This document shows positions 34,353 to 42,272 of a stretch of 64,000 bases of DNA, one piece after another. The first letter of the stretch is position 1. Each line of letters starts with the position of its first letter. A program made the translations under genes and the position numbers. The notes below the pieces were generated by a model. That model ran no database searches. It saw only the letters and a program-made list of their open reading frames with translations, and was not told the DNA's origin. Origin of the DNA: Chloroflexota bacterium (lineage in GTDB: Bacteria > Chloroflexota > UBA6077 > JACCZL01); assembly GCA_020845495.1 (NCBI GenBank), contig JADLFM010000022.1, positions 16,635 to 80,634 on the forward strand, read 5' to 3'.

Positions 34353-35495
34353 TTATCGCCAGATGCGCTCCGAGCTGTATCGCAGTGGCGTCGGGCGCGC
34401 CTGCCGCTCGGAAGCCGCACGTAGCACGTCCAGCTTGAGATCGGTCCCAAGGCCCGGCCCGGTCGGTAAGTCGAAGGAGCCGTCCTTGAAGCGGAGCGGC
34501 TCGGTGCAGATCTGGTCGCGCATCGACCGCTCTTCCTCCATCTGCTCCAGGATGTAGAAGTTTGGGATCGCGGCAGCCAGATGCAGTGCCGCCAGCGTGC
34601 CGATCGGGCCCGCCGAATTGTGTGGCGCCACCGAGATGTAGTAGGTGTCCGCCAGCGTGCAGATGCGCTTCACCTCGCTGATGCCGGAGCAGTGGGTCAG
34701 GTCTGGCTGGATGATCCGGCAGCCCTGCCCCTCCAGCAACTCGCGCACCTCCCAACGTGTCACCAGCCGCTCGCCTGTGGCGATCGGGACCGGCAGCATG
34801 CGCTGAAGCTCGACCATTGCCCTGGCGTTTTCGCAGGGGATCGGCTCCTCGAAGAAGCCCGGCTTGTACGGCAGCAGCGCTTGCGCGGCGATGGGCGCCG
34901 TCCGCGGTGACAGTTTCTCACCGCACTCCACGAAGATGTCCATCTCCGGGCCGGCTTCGTCGCGTGCCGCCTCCATCAACTGCCGCGCTTTCTCGATCGC
35001 GGCGTTCTCGTTCTCGCGCAGTGTCTGCTGGTCGAATGGGCTCCATTTAAACGCATTGAAGCCGCGCCGCTTCACCTCGCGGACCTGCTCCCGGACCTTC
35101 TCCGGCGTGTCGGCGCCCTGAAGCCAGTGGCTGGCGTAGGCCCGGATCCGGTCGCGATACGGGCCTCCCAACAACCGGTAAACCGGTACGCCGAGGCGCT
35201 TGCCCTCCAGATCCCACAGCGCGATGTCCAGCGCCGCCGTGGCGGTAGTCTGAATGGCGCCGCCGCGCCAGCGCCAGGCGTGGTACATCCGCAGCCAGTG
35301 TCGCTCCACGCCGGCTGGGTCCTGCCCGACCAGCACCGCCCCCAGCTCGTGAACGGCGGTTTCGGTGGCGTTGACGGCGCCAGATAGTGATGCCTCGCCC
35401 CAGCCGTACAGTCCATCGTCGGTTGAGACCTTCACGAAGACCCAGTTCTTCCACTCACCCCAGAACGTGAACGTCTCGATTTGTTCGATCTTCAT
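34353..35495 (-). CDS. Mandelate racemase/enolase superfamily dehydratase (galactonate dehydratase-like)
   Basis: 380 residues. The capping domain starts MKIEQIETFTFWGEWKNWVFVKV. In the barrel, FNAFKWSPFD supplies the Lys, metal ligands are in DIFVECGEKLSPR, GFFEEPIPCEN and PIATGERLVTRWE, and the catalytic His is in YISVAPHNSAGPIG. This pattern fits sugar-acid dehydratases of the D-galactonate dehydratase group. The substrate is inferred only. GAGGAGC precedes the ATG at 35495. It diverges from the crp-like gene; a TGTCG-N6-CGACA dyad and a -10-like hexamer lie between them. Confidence 0.83.
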   Translation of the reverse strand: MKIEQIETFTFWGEWKNWVFVKVSTDDGLYGWGEASLSGAVNATETAVHELGAVLVGQDPAGVERHWLRMYHAWRWRGGAIQTTATAALDIALWDLEGKRLGVPVYRLLGGPYRDRIRAYASHWLQGADTPEKVREQVREVKRRGFNAFKWSPFDQQTLRENENAAIEKARQLMEAARDEAGPEMDIFVECGEKLSPRTAPIAAQALLPYKPGFFEEPIPCENARAMVELQRMLPVPIATGERLVTRWEVRELLEGQGCRIIQPDLTHCSGISEVKRICTLADTYYISVAPHNSAGPIGTLAALHLAAAIPNFYILEQMEEERSMRDQICTEPLRFKDGSFDLPTGPGLGTDLKLDVLRAASERQARPTPLRYSSERIWR

Positions 35496-35611
35496 CAGCC
35501 GTGCTCCTCTGCGTCGGTGCGGCACACAGGGAGACGTCCACTGCTCGGCGGCCATCGACGCGCGTAATCTGGGCCGGGGAAGTTGGGGAACCCGGGCCGA
35601 TCTGGAGGATA

Positions 35612-35654
35612 ATGGTACGCCTCGTCACCAGCGTGAGATGTCGGCCGGCCGACA
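35612..35654 (-). promoter_or_regulatory. Crp-type operator and predicted class II promoter of the dgoD-like gene
   Basis: TGTCGGCCGGCCGACA at 35639-35654 is a perfect 16-bp palindrome of the form TGTCG-N6-CGACA. On the minus strand TACCAT (35617-35612) fits a -10 box, predicting a start at 35605, so the dyad centre is at -41.5. On the plus strand it lies about 80 bp before the crp-like start codon and may also serve autoregulation; GGATAAT at 35607-35613 is a candidate plus-strand -10 that would put the dyad just inside the transcript. Confidence 0.65.
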
Positions 35655-35727
35655 ATCTCGCCATGCGCAGGACGGGACGGCTAACCTGGCACGGACCCTG
35701 GGCAGGCACGCACGAAGGAGAAACGGC

Positions 35728-36435
35728 ATGGTTGCCATCCCGACCGAGGCAGTCACCGGCGAAGGCGTGCACCGATCGGTTGACGAGGGGCTCGAGATGG
35801 TCTGCACGGCGTTCGCAGACCGAGGATTCGTGCGCGCGTACCCCCGCAACGCCTTCATCTTCCTGGAGGGCGAGCCGACTACGGCTGCCTTTGCCGTCAA
35901 GTCCGGGCGGGTCGAGCTATTAAGCATCAGCGATTCCGGCCGGGAGGTCGGCTACTCGGTCCGCCAGCCCGGCGAGGTGTTCGGCATCACCGAGGTGGTC
36001 CTTCGCCACGAGGCCCGGGCCCGCAGCACCCGCGCGCTCGAAGACTCTGAGATCATCGTGCTGCCGCGTGGCGATTTCTATGCACTGATCACCGAGCGTC
36101 CGGAGATCACCCTGGCGCTGCTGGCGAGCGCGCTGGACCGAGGCGTCGAGCAAGTCGCGTTGAAGCGGAACTTGACTGGTACGCCTGCGCGGCTGCGGGT
36201 GGCGGCCTCCCTGGACTACCTGGCCTCACGCTACAGCCGGTCACGGGCGGGCGTCAGCCCGATCACCGTTCGGGTGACCCACGAGCAACTCAGCCGCCTG
36301 TGCGGCCTGACCCGGCAGACGGTGACCAGCGAACTGGACCGTTTCGAGACCGAGGGCGTTGTGGAACTGAAGTCCCGCCATATCGTGGTCCACGATCGCG
36401 GCGCGCTCCAGGTCACGCGCGAGGAGAAGCGCTGA
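35728..36435 (+). CDS. Crp/Fnr-family transcriptional regulator
   Basis: 235 residues. The N-terminal effector domain has RAYPRNAFIFLEGEPTTAAFAVKSGRVELLSIS and a PGEVFGITEVVL turn where Crp has its cAMP-binding motif; no Fnr-type cysteine cluster is present. A dimer helix and the winged HTH follow. The recognition helix TRQTVTSELDRFE aligns with E. coli CRP SRETVGRIL so that Arg180 is kept while Glu181 is Gln and Arg185 is Ser. These residues read the inner half-site bases, which fits the altered TGTCG half-site found nearby. GAAGGAG upstream sets the start. It probably controls the adjoining catabolic and transport genes. Confidence 0.85.
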   Translation: MVAIPTEAVTGEGVHRSVDEGLEMVCTAFADRGFVRAYPRNAFIFLEGEPTTAAFAVKSGRVELLSISDSGREVGYSVRQPGEVFGITEVVLRHEARARSTRALEDSEIIVLPRGDFYALITERPEITLALLASALDRGVEQVALKRNLTGTPARLRVAASLDYLASRYSRSRAGVSPITVRVTHEQLSRLCGLTRQTVTSELDRFETEGVVELKSRHIVVHDRGALQVTREEKR

Positions 36436-36527
36436 CACCCGCGGACTCCATTCTCAGAGATGGGGTCGAGCATCGTACTGGCGGCACACGGTATCGGATC
36501 CACCGGTAGCAACGAGCCAGATCCGTT

Positions 36528-36570
36528 TGTCGGGGAGGCGACAAAACACGGCTACCGCGCGCGCTACACT
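36528..36570 (+). promoter_or_regulatory. Crp-type operator and predicted class II promoter of the permease genes
   Basis: TTTGTCG-GGGAGG-CGACAAA at 36526-36545 contains TGTCG-N6-CGACA (36528-36543). TACACT at 36565-36570 fits a -10 box with a predicted start at 36577, so the dyad is centred at -41.5 and covers the weak -35 region. The predicted leader before the permease start codon is 59 nt. Confidence 0.65.
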
Positions 36571-36635
36571 GGCGTGTGTCCCAACGCAGCTAGCCATGAC
36601 GCTGCCCCTGTGCGCAAAGGAGCCGATGCGACCCT

Positions 36636-37553
36636 GTGACCGCGTACATCCTCCGCCGGCTCGTGCATTCCGTATTTGTGTTGGTCGGGCTCGCCATTGT
36701 CATCTTTGTCGTCACCCGCACCATCGGGGATCCTGCCCGCCTGATGCTCCCCATCGAGGCGACCGAGCAGCAGTACCATGCCGTCCGTGCCGACCTCGGC
36801 CTAAACGACCCGCTCTACGTTCAGTTTGGGCGCTTTGTCCTGGCGCTGGCACGAGGTGACTTCGGAATGTCGGTCTGGCAGCGCGCCCCGGCCGCCCAGC
36901 TCGTGGTGGACCGCATTCCAGCCACGCTGCTCCTCGCCTTCTCGGTGATCGCCGTCTCGGTGCTGGTCGCCGTACCAATGGGCGCGATCTCGGCATTCCA
37001 GCCGCGTTCGGCGATCGACCGCCTCACGACCACCCTATCGATCGTCGGCGTCTCGATGCCGACGTTCTGGCTCGCCCTGATGCTGATCATCGTCTTTGCG
37101 GTCCAGCTCGGCTGGTTCAAGACCTCCGGCTACGGTGGCGTTGAGTACCTCGTGCTGCCAGTGCTGGCGTTGGCGGTGAACCACATCGGACGGATCGCCC
37201 AGGTGGTGCGGTCGTGCATGCTCGATGAACTGAGTAAGGCGTATGTCACGACCGCCCGTTCGAAGGGTCTTCCGGAGTGGATCACGGTTTCCCGCCACGT
37301 GCTGCGCAATGCCGCCATTCCGGTCATCACCCTGGCTGGCGACGAGATTGCCGGGCTGGTCAATGGCTCGGTCGTGATCGAAGTAATCTTCGGCTGGCCC
37401 GGTATCGGCCTGCTCGCCGTCAGCGCTATCGAGCGCCGCGACTTCACGCTGATCCAGGCCGACGTGCTGATCGTCGCGACGCTGGTCGTCGCGATCAACC
37501 TGGCCGTCGACCTGACCTACGCCTATCTCGATCCCCGAATTCGCTACAGCTAG
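36636..37553 (+). CDS. ABC transporter permease, DppB/OppB type
   Basis: 305 residues with six membrane helices. The N-terminus TAYILRRLVHSVFVLVGLAIVIFVVTR and the GLNDPLYVQFGRFV segment are characteristic of the peptide/nickel importer family, and the EAA loop is present (AYVTTARSKGLPEWITVSRHVLRNAAIPV). It is the first permease of a two-permease importer. The start is GTG with AAAGGAG about 14 nt upstream. No ATPase gene (DppD/DppF) occurs in the window, so the ATPase must be encoded elsewhere. Confidence 0.9.
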   Translation: MTAYILRRLVHSVFVLVGLAIVIFVVTRTIGDPARLMLPIEATEQQYHAVRADLGLNDPLYVQFGRFVLALARGDFGMSVWQRAPAAQLVVDRIPATLLLAFSVIAVSVLVAVPMGAISAFQPRSAIDRLTTTLSIVGVSMPTFWLALMLIIVFAVQLGWFKTSGYGGVEYLVLPVLALAVNHIGRIAQVVRSCMLDELSKAYVTTARSKGLPEWITVSRHVLRNAAIPVITLAGDEIAGLVNGSVVIEVIFGWPGIGLLAVSAIERRDFTLIQADVLIVATLVVAINLAVDLTYAYLDPRIRYS

Positions 37554-37569
37554 AGGAGGGTCTGCCAGG

Positions 37570-38517
37570 ATGAGCCAGGCGTCCGCGCTGCCATCGCCGC
37601 GCGAGCAGGCTCCGCGCCTTGAGAGCGCCACCGTTGTCGAGCGGGCCGGCATCCTCTTACGCGCCCTGGTCCGCGAGCCGTCCAGCCTCGCGGCTGCTCT
37701 CTTCCTGGTCACCATGATCGTCGGCTGTCTCGGTGCGGATCTGATCGTAGCGGCCGGGCTGCTGCCAGAACCGAACGCCCAGCGCCTGATCCTGCGTAAC
37801 TCGGCACCGGGCTTTGCGCGAGATGGCTCCTTTCACCTGCTTGGAACGGACCAGCTCGGCCGGGACGTGCTCTCGCGTATCCTGATGGGCTCGCGGGTCT
37901 CGCTGAGCGTCGGCCTGGCGACAGTGCTCTTCTCGGGCCTGATCGGCGTGACGGTGGGCCTGCTGGCCGGCTTCTACCGGGGTACGGTGGACGACGTTCT
38001 GATGCGGCTGGTGGACGTCCAGATGGGCTTCCCCTCACTGCTACTCGCCCTCATCGTGCTCTACACGGCCGGGCCGGGCTTTCAGAACCTCATTTTCGTG
38101 CTGGCGCTTACTCGCTGGATGGTCATGGCCCGCGTCACCCGCGCGATGGCACTTTCGATCCGCGAGGCGCCATTCGTCGAGGCCGGGCGCGTTGTCGGCG
38201 CGAGCGACGTCCGGTTGATGCTGCGCCACGTTCTCCCCAACCTGTTCTCGCCGATCCTGGTGCTGGGCACGCTCGAGTTCGCCCGGGCAATGCTCTCCGA
38301 GGCTGCTCTGAGCTTCCTGGGCGTCGGCATTCAGCCACCGGAGTCGTCGTGGGGACTGATGCTATCTCAAGGGCGTGAGTACATCACTACGGCCTGGTGG
38401 CTGGTGGGATTCCCGGGGCTGGCGATCCTACTTACGACGCTCTCGGTAAACTTGCTGGCGATCTGGTTGCGGGCAATTGGCGATCCCGTGCAGCGGTGGC
38501 GCTGGCTTGACGCCTGA
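37570..38517 (+). CDS. ABC transporter permease, DppC/OppC type
   Basis: 315 residues. A 40-residue cytoplasmic lead precedes the first helix. Family features are HLLGTDQLGRDVLSRILMGSRVSLSVG, GFYRGTVDDVLMRLVDVQMGFPSLLLAL and the EAA loop (APFVEAGRVVGASDVRLMLRHVLPNLFSPI). It pairs with the upstream DppB-type permease, from which it is separated by 16 bp; GAGGAGGG is in that gap. Confidence 0.91.
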   Translation: MSQASALPSPREQAPRLESATVVERAGILLRALVREPSSLAAALFLVTMIVGCLGADLIVAAGLLPEPNAQRLILRNSAPGFARDGSFHLLGTDQLGRDVLSRILMGSRVSLSVGLATVLFSGLIGVTVGLLAGFYRGTVDDVLMRLVDVQMGFPSLLLALIVLYTAGPGFQNLIFVLALTRWMVMARVTRAMALSIREAPFVEAGRVVGASDVRLMLRHVLPNLFSPILVLGTLEFARAMLSEAALSFLGVGIQPPESSWGLMLSQGREYITTAWWLVGFPGLAILLTTLSVNLLAIWLRAIGDPVQRWRWLDA

Positions 38518-38546
38518 TGCCCAGACCCGGCCGTTCGCTGCAAAGT

Positions 38547-38589
38547 TGTCGGCCGGCCGACAGAATCCACTCGTCAACCTTCCTATGCT
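38547..38589 (+). promoter_or_regulatory. Crp-type operator and predicted class II promoter of the binding-protein gene
   Basis: TGTCGGCCGGCCGACA at 38547-38562 is identical to the site between the dgoD-like and crp-like genes. TATGCT at 38584-38589 is a -10-like hexamer at the position expected for a dyad centred at -41.5 (predicted start 38596). The leader to the ATG at 38633 is 37 nt. The site lies after the stop of the second permease gene, so the binding protein has its own promoter. Confidence 0.65.
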
Positions 38590-38632
38590 CGTTCCTACGA
38601 CTGGACTTTTCCGTGCTTCGAGGGGGAGGCAG

Positions 38633-40324
38633 ATGCGATTGCTACCATGTGGTATCCGGCGCATTCTCATCAGCGCTCTGATCCCAGTTGTGCTCGCTGG
38701 CTGCGCACAACCGGCGCCACCCGCCGCGACGACTGTCCCGGCCAAGCCGGCCGCGGCCACTGTCTCGGCTCCTGCCCCGGCTGCCGCTCAGCCCGCCACC
38801 GCGCCGGTCAAGCCAGCCGAGGCCGCCAGGCCGACCGAGGTAGCTAAGCCGGCCGACGCCGCCAAACCGGCAGCCGCCGGCCCAGCCCGAGGTCAGCTCA
38901 TCGTCGCGCTGGAGGGCGAGCCGGAGAACGGGCTGATGCCCAAGATGGGCTGCTCACTCCTGGCTGACTTCACCGTCCGCAACATCTACGAGTCCCTGAC
39001 CAGCATCGGCAACGATGGGAAGATCGTCGGATCGCTAGCCGAGAGCTGGCAGCAAACCTCACCGACAACCTGGCGCTTCAAACTACGGCAGGGCATCACG
39101 TTCACCAATGGCGAGCCGATGAACGCCGACGCGGTCGTTGCCAGCGTGGATCACGAGTTGAATCCACAAGGGACGCCGGGCCGCTGCAATGGCGACTACT
39201 CGACGCTTGCCTTCCCGGCCACCAGGGTGGACGACTACACCGTCGACCTGACCACCACCGCTCCTGACCCTATCTTGCCGAACAAGCTCATCAAGTTCAA
39301 GATCGCGCCGGCCAGATGGTTGAAGAGCACCCCCGAAGACCAGATGTCCGTCACCGCTGTCGGCACCGGGCCGTACACCCTGGGCGAGTGGGTGCGCGGC
39401 GATCACATCCTGCTCAAGGCGAACCCGGACTACTGGGGCAACCCGAAGCCGTCCATCGCCGAGGTGAAGTTGATCCCGCGCAAGGAAGCCGGTGTCCGGG
39501 CTTCGATGGTCCAGGCTGGTGAGGCACAGTTGGCGTTCTCGATCCCAACCGAGATGGCGAAGCAGATGCCGAAGACCGTGGTTGAGAAAACGACGGAGAT
39601 GGTGGGCATCCGCCTGAACACCGAGCAGCCAGCCCTCAAGGATATCCGCGTCCGCCAGGCCATCGCGTACTCCATCGACACGAATGCGCTAATGGAGGCG
39701 TTCTATGCTGGATTCTCGACCCCTGCCAACGGACAGATGGTCCGCCAGGCGTCGTTCGGCTCAAACCCGACCCTGAAGCCGTACCCGGTCGATCCGGCCA
39801 GGGCGAAGCAACTCGTGCAGGAGTCCGGCGCGACCGGTACGCCGATCGAGCTGGTGATCCGCGAGGCAAACTTCGCCCGCATCAGCGAACTTGGTGAGGC
39901 GATTGCGAACTCAGTCAGTGCTGCGACTGGCCTTAAGATGACCCCACGCTTGATGGAAGCGGGGCAGTGGCGTGAGTCGCTCTACGCCGTCAAGCCGGGC
40001 GAGAAGCGCTCGGACAGCCTGCTGACCGCCGCTTCTAACCCGACGTTCGACTCCTCGCGGGTGATGGACGCCTACTATGGCTGTGAGGGCCGCTTCTCGC
40101 ACTTCTGTGACGAGGCGTTTACCAAGAAGATGCAGCAGGCCTCGTCCGCGTCCGGGGAGGAGCGCCGCAAGCTGTACCAGGAGCTCTGGCAGACGGCCTA
40201 CGATAACTACTGGGTGCTGCCGCTCTTCGGGCTGGACTACATCCACGGAGCGTCGGCGAAGCTCGACTGGACGCCCCGGACGGACAACCTCTGGATGTTC
40301 AACGAGATGAAACTCCGAGACTGA
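38633..40324 (+). CDS. Solute-binding lipoprotein of a peptide/nickel-type ABC importer (SBP family 5)
   Basis: 563 residues. The lipoprotein signal ends in VVLAGC with Cys24 as the lipidation site. A 60-residue Pro/Ala/Lys-rich spacer follows, then the family 5 fold: LIVALEGEPENGLMPKMG, IYESLTSIGNDGKIVGSLAESW, WRFKLRQGITFTNGEPMNADAVVASVDH, TGPYTLGEWVRGDHI, DIRVRQAIAYSIDTNAL. It captures the solute outside the membrane for the two permeases upstream. GGGGGAGG sets the start. Given the neighbouring sugar-acid enzymes, the ligand may be a carbohydrate acid or oligosaccharide instead of a peptide. Confidence 0.9.
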   Translation: MRLLPCGIRRILISALIPVVLAGCAQPAPPAATTVPAKPAAATVSAPAPAAAQPATAPVKPAEAARPTEVAKPADAAKPAAAGPARGQLIVALEGEPENGLMPKMGCSLLADFTVRNIYESLTSIGNDGKIVGSLAESWQQTSPTTWRFKLRQGITFTNGEPMNADAVVASVDHELNPQGTPGRCNGDYSTLAFPATRVDDYTVDLTTTAPDPILPNKLIKFKIAPARWLKSTPEDQMSVTAVGTGPYTLGEWVRGDHILLKANPDYWGNPKPSIAEVKLIPRKEAGVRASMVQAGEAQLAFSIPTEMAKQMPKTVVEKTTEMVGIRLNTEQPALKDIRVRQAIAYSIDTNALMEAFYAGFSTPANGQMVRQASFGSNPTLKPYPVDPARAKQLVQESGATGTPIELVIREANFARISELGEAIANSVSAATGLKMTPRLMEAGQWRESLYAVKPGEKRSDSLLTAASNPTFDSSRVMDAYYGCEGRFSHFCDEAFTKKMQQASSASGEERRKLYQELWQTAYDNYWVLPLFGLDYIHGASAKLDWTPRTDNLWMFNEMKLRD

Positions 40325-40796
40325 AAGCCCGGCGAGCGCGGTGGACCCCCTCCCGCGACGTGCGGAGAGGGGGTCTGTTCTGCCAGCGTCCGATAGTGAC
40401 TCCACTCGCACCTGACAGCGTTATTCAGCGAGATCGATCCAGGCTCCGTCAGTCATCCTTCAGTCACCGGATCGCTTCGGAGTGGCATGCTCGCTTACAC
40501 GAGTCAGCCTGACACCAACCACGCCTGGCGCCTCCGTCATCTATGGAGCGCCGGAGCCGAGTTGTGCCCGGTGCGGGAGGTCGACTGAGACGTCAGGAGC
40601 CGAACGGTTCGGAATTTGCAACATGCCTATCCAGGTCCGGTATGAGATCTTTTTGCACCAGCTCGATGGAACGGGATAGACCGTAGTGGGCTTCTTGGGA
40701 TAGCACACCCGATTGGCGAGCGGTGCTACTAAGCTCGCCCCGGTATCACAGGCGACAAAAGCCGCTGTACGGCAGCAGGTTCACAGCGGAGGATCG
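40325..40796. other. Intergenic stretch after the binding-protein gene
   Basis: 472 bp with a terminator-like hairpin at 40344-40375. A lone CGACA half-site at 40753-40757 lies shortly before the next gene. No gene is recognised. Confidence 0.45.
40344..40375 (+). terminator. Hairpin terminator after the binding-protein gene
   Basis: GACCCCCTC and GAGGGGGTC pair exactly, with a further inner CCGC/GCGG pairing. It begins 20 bp after the stop codon. TGTTCT follows the stem, a weak U-rich tail. Confidence 0.65.
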
Positions 40797-41804
40797 ATGC
40801 GCATCGCGGTTGACGAGCGGTATCAGGCAGCAACCCGAGGGCGGTTTGCCGGCCATGAACTGTTCTCCGTTCGAACGGAGACCACGCCGGCCGACACGCT
40901 GATCGAGCAGATCCAGGACGCCGAGATCCTCTGGTCTGGCCGTTCCGGTCCGTACGTTCTCGGTCGCGAGATGATCGAGCGGCTGCCGAAGCTCCAACTG
41001 CTGATAAAGAGTGGATCCGGCGCGGATCACTTCGACGTGGAAGCGCTCAGCGACCACGGCATCCTGCTCACCCTGAACGTCGGCATGAACGCCAGCCCGG
41101 TGGCGGATCACATCCTGATGTTGATGCTGATCTGCCTTCGCAACGCCGCTCGCGATATCGTGAACTTGAAGCAGGGTATCTGGGACCGTGCTGACCCGCC
41201 GCGCCCGCTCTACGAACTGGCTGGCAAGACGGTCGGCATCATCGGTCTGGGGCATATTGGGCTGCACGTCGCGAAGCGCGTGATCGGGTTCGGCGCATAC
41301 CCGATCGCCTACCAGCGCCATCCCCGCCCCGACGGCCCGATCCTGGCCGGCATTCGCCACGTCGCGCTGGACGAGTTGTACCGGAAATCAGACGTCGTGG
41401 TGCCGTGTGTGCCGCACACCCCGCGGACGGACAAGATGATTGGCGAGCGAGAGTTCGGACTGATGAAACCGACCGCGATCCTGGTGAACGCATCGCGAGG
41501 CAAGGTCGTCGACGAGCAGGCATTGTATCGTGCACTCGTCGAGCGGCGCATCCTGGCGGCCGGGCTGGACACCTTCGAAGAGGAGCCGACGCCTGCCGAT
41601 AACCCGATCTTGAAACTGGATAGTGTCGTCGCGACGCCGCACGTCGCCGGCGGTTCCACCGAGAGCGAGGGCTTCAAACTGCCGCTGATGCTGGAGAACG
41701 TCGAGCGCTTCCTGGCTGGTGAGCGGCCGCATCAGTTAGTGAACCCGGAGGTTTGGGATAGCGGCCGGGCCCGTGCACTGGCCCGCACCAGGGCAGGCAT
41801 CTAG
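40797..41804 (+). CDS. D-isomer-specific 2-hydroxyacid dehydrogenase (phosphoglycerate dehydrogenase-like)
   Basis: 335 residues. The NAD-binding domain has VGIIGLGHIGLHVAKR. The catalytic residues of the family are visible: Arg in LVNASRGKVVDEQAL, Glu in LDTFEEEPTPADNP and His in VATPHVAGGS. There is no ACT domain, so it is unlikely to be the serine-pathway enzyme and more likely reduces or oxidises a hydroxyacid of the catabolic locus. GGAGGA six bases before the ATG fixes the start. It lies on the same strand as the transporter genes but behind a terminator. Confidence 0.87.
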   Translation: MRIAVDERYQAATRGRFAGHELFSVRTETTPADTLIEQIQDAEILWSGRSGPYVLGREMIERLPKLQLLIKSGSGADHFDVEALSDHGILLTLNVGMNASPVADHILMLMLICLRNAARDIVNLKQGIWDRADPPRPLYELAGKTVGIIGLGHIGLHVAKRVIGFGAYPIAYQRHPRPDGPILAGIRHVALDELYRKSDVVVPCVPHTPRTDKMIGEREFGLMKPTAILVNASRGKVVDEQALYRALVERRILAAGLDTFEEEPTPADNPILKLDSVVATPHVAGGSTESEGFKLPLMLENVERFLAGERPHQLVNPEVWDSGRARALARTRAGI

Positions 41805-41817
41805 GCTTAGAGCGTGA

Positions 41818-41859
41818 CCATTCTGGCTGCCCGCTTGGCATACCGAGCAGCCAGAATGG
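41818..41859 (+). terminator. Hairpin after the 2-hydroxyacid dehydrogenase gene
   Basis: CCATTCTGGCTGC and GCAGCCAGAATGG are exact 13-nt reverse complements separated by 16 nt, beginning 14 bp after the stop codon. No T-run follows. Confidence 0.6.
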
Positions 41860-42109
41860 CCACGGCTCAATTCCGAGTGCCCGGCGTCACGCCCTGGACC
41901 CACGTCAGCTTTCGCCCATGCGGTAGCCAGCCCACGACTCAGGCGCCGCCCCAGGAAGGTGTGAATCAGAACCACGGTGGAATCTATACAGTGGAGAAGC
42001 CATCAGGAACTGCGGATGGCGAGCGCAAGCAACGGACCACTTCACTATCGGTCGGATTGGCCGGTACGACGGAGCCCGGTCGGGGCGTCCGGAAGAGGCA
42101 GAGTTGTCA

Positions 42110-42136
42110 TGGCGCGATAGGAAAGCTATCGCGCCA
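42110..42136 (-). terminator. Hairpin downstream of putA
   Basis: TGGCGCGATAG-GAAAG-CTATCGCGCCA is a perfect 11-bp stem with a 5-nt loop. It is placed about 137 bp beyond the putA stop on the minus strand and could terminate either convergent transcript. Confidence 0.5.
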
Positions 42137-42272
42137 GTACCTGGCTCTATGACAGGCGGCCTCGACAGGGCTGGCGTGGTTGGCATACCAGAGTAGGCCG
42201 AGTGCAGAGATCCGGCTGAAGAACGAACACTCAAGGCACCGGGTGCCCCACCATCGTCGCTCGTCATGGTGC

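Larger units (their letters stand above)
41805..42272. other. Convergent intergenic region before putA
   Basis: 468 bp between a plus-strand dehydrogenase gene and the minus-strand putA, with two separate hairpins (41818-41859 and 42110-42136). I see no gene. Confidence 0.5.

Noticed and set aside
40742..40757. Fourth TGTCG-N6-CGACA operator upstream of the 2-hydroxyacid dehydrogenase
   Set aside because: Only the CGACA half is present; the other half is GGTAT, and a -41.5 placement would put the start almost at the start codon without a -10 box.
41814..42152. Possible 112-residue protein after the 2-hydroxyacid dehydrogenase gene
   Set aside because: The frame begins inside a terminator-like hairpin, has no ribosome-binding site and ends beyond a second hairpin; the translation is low in hydrophobic structure.
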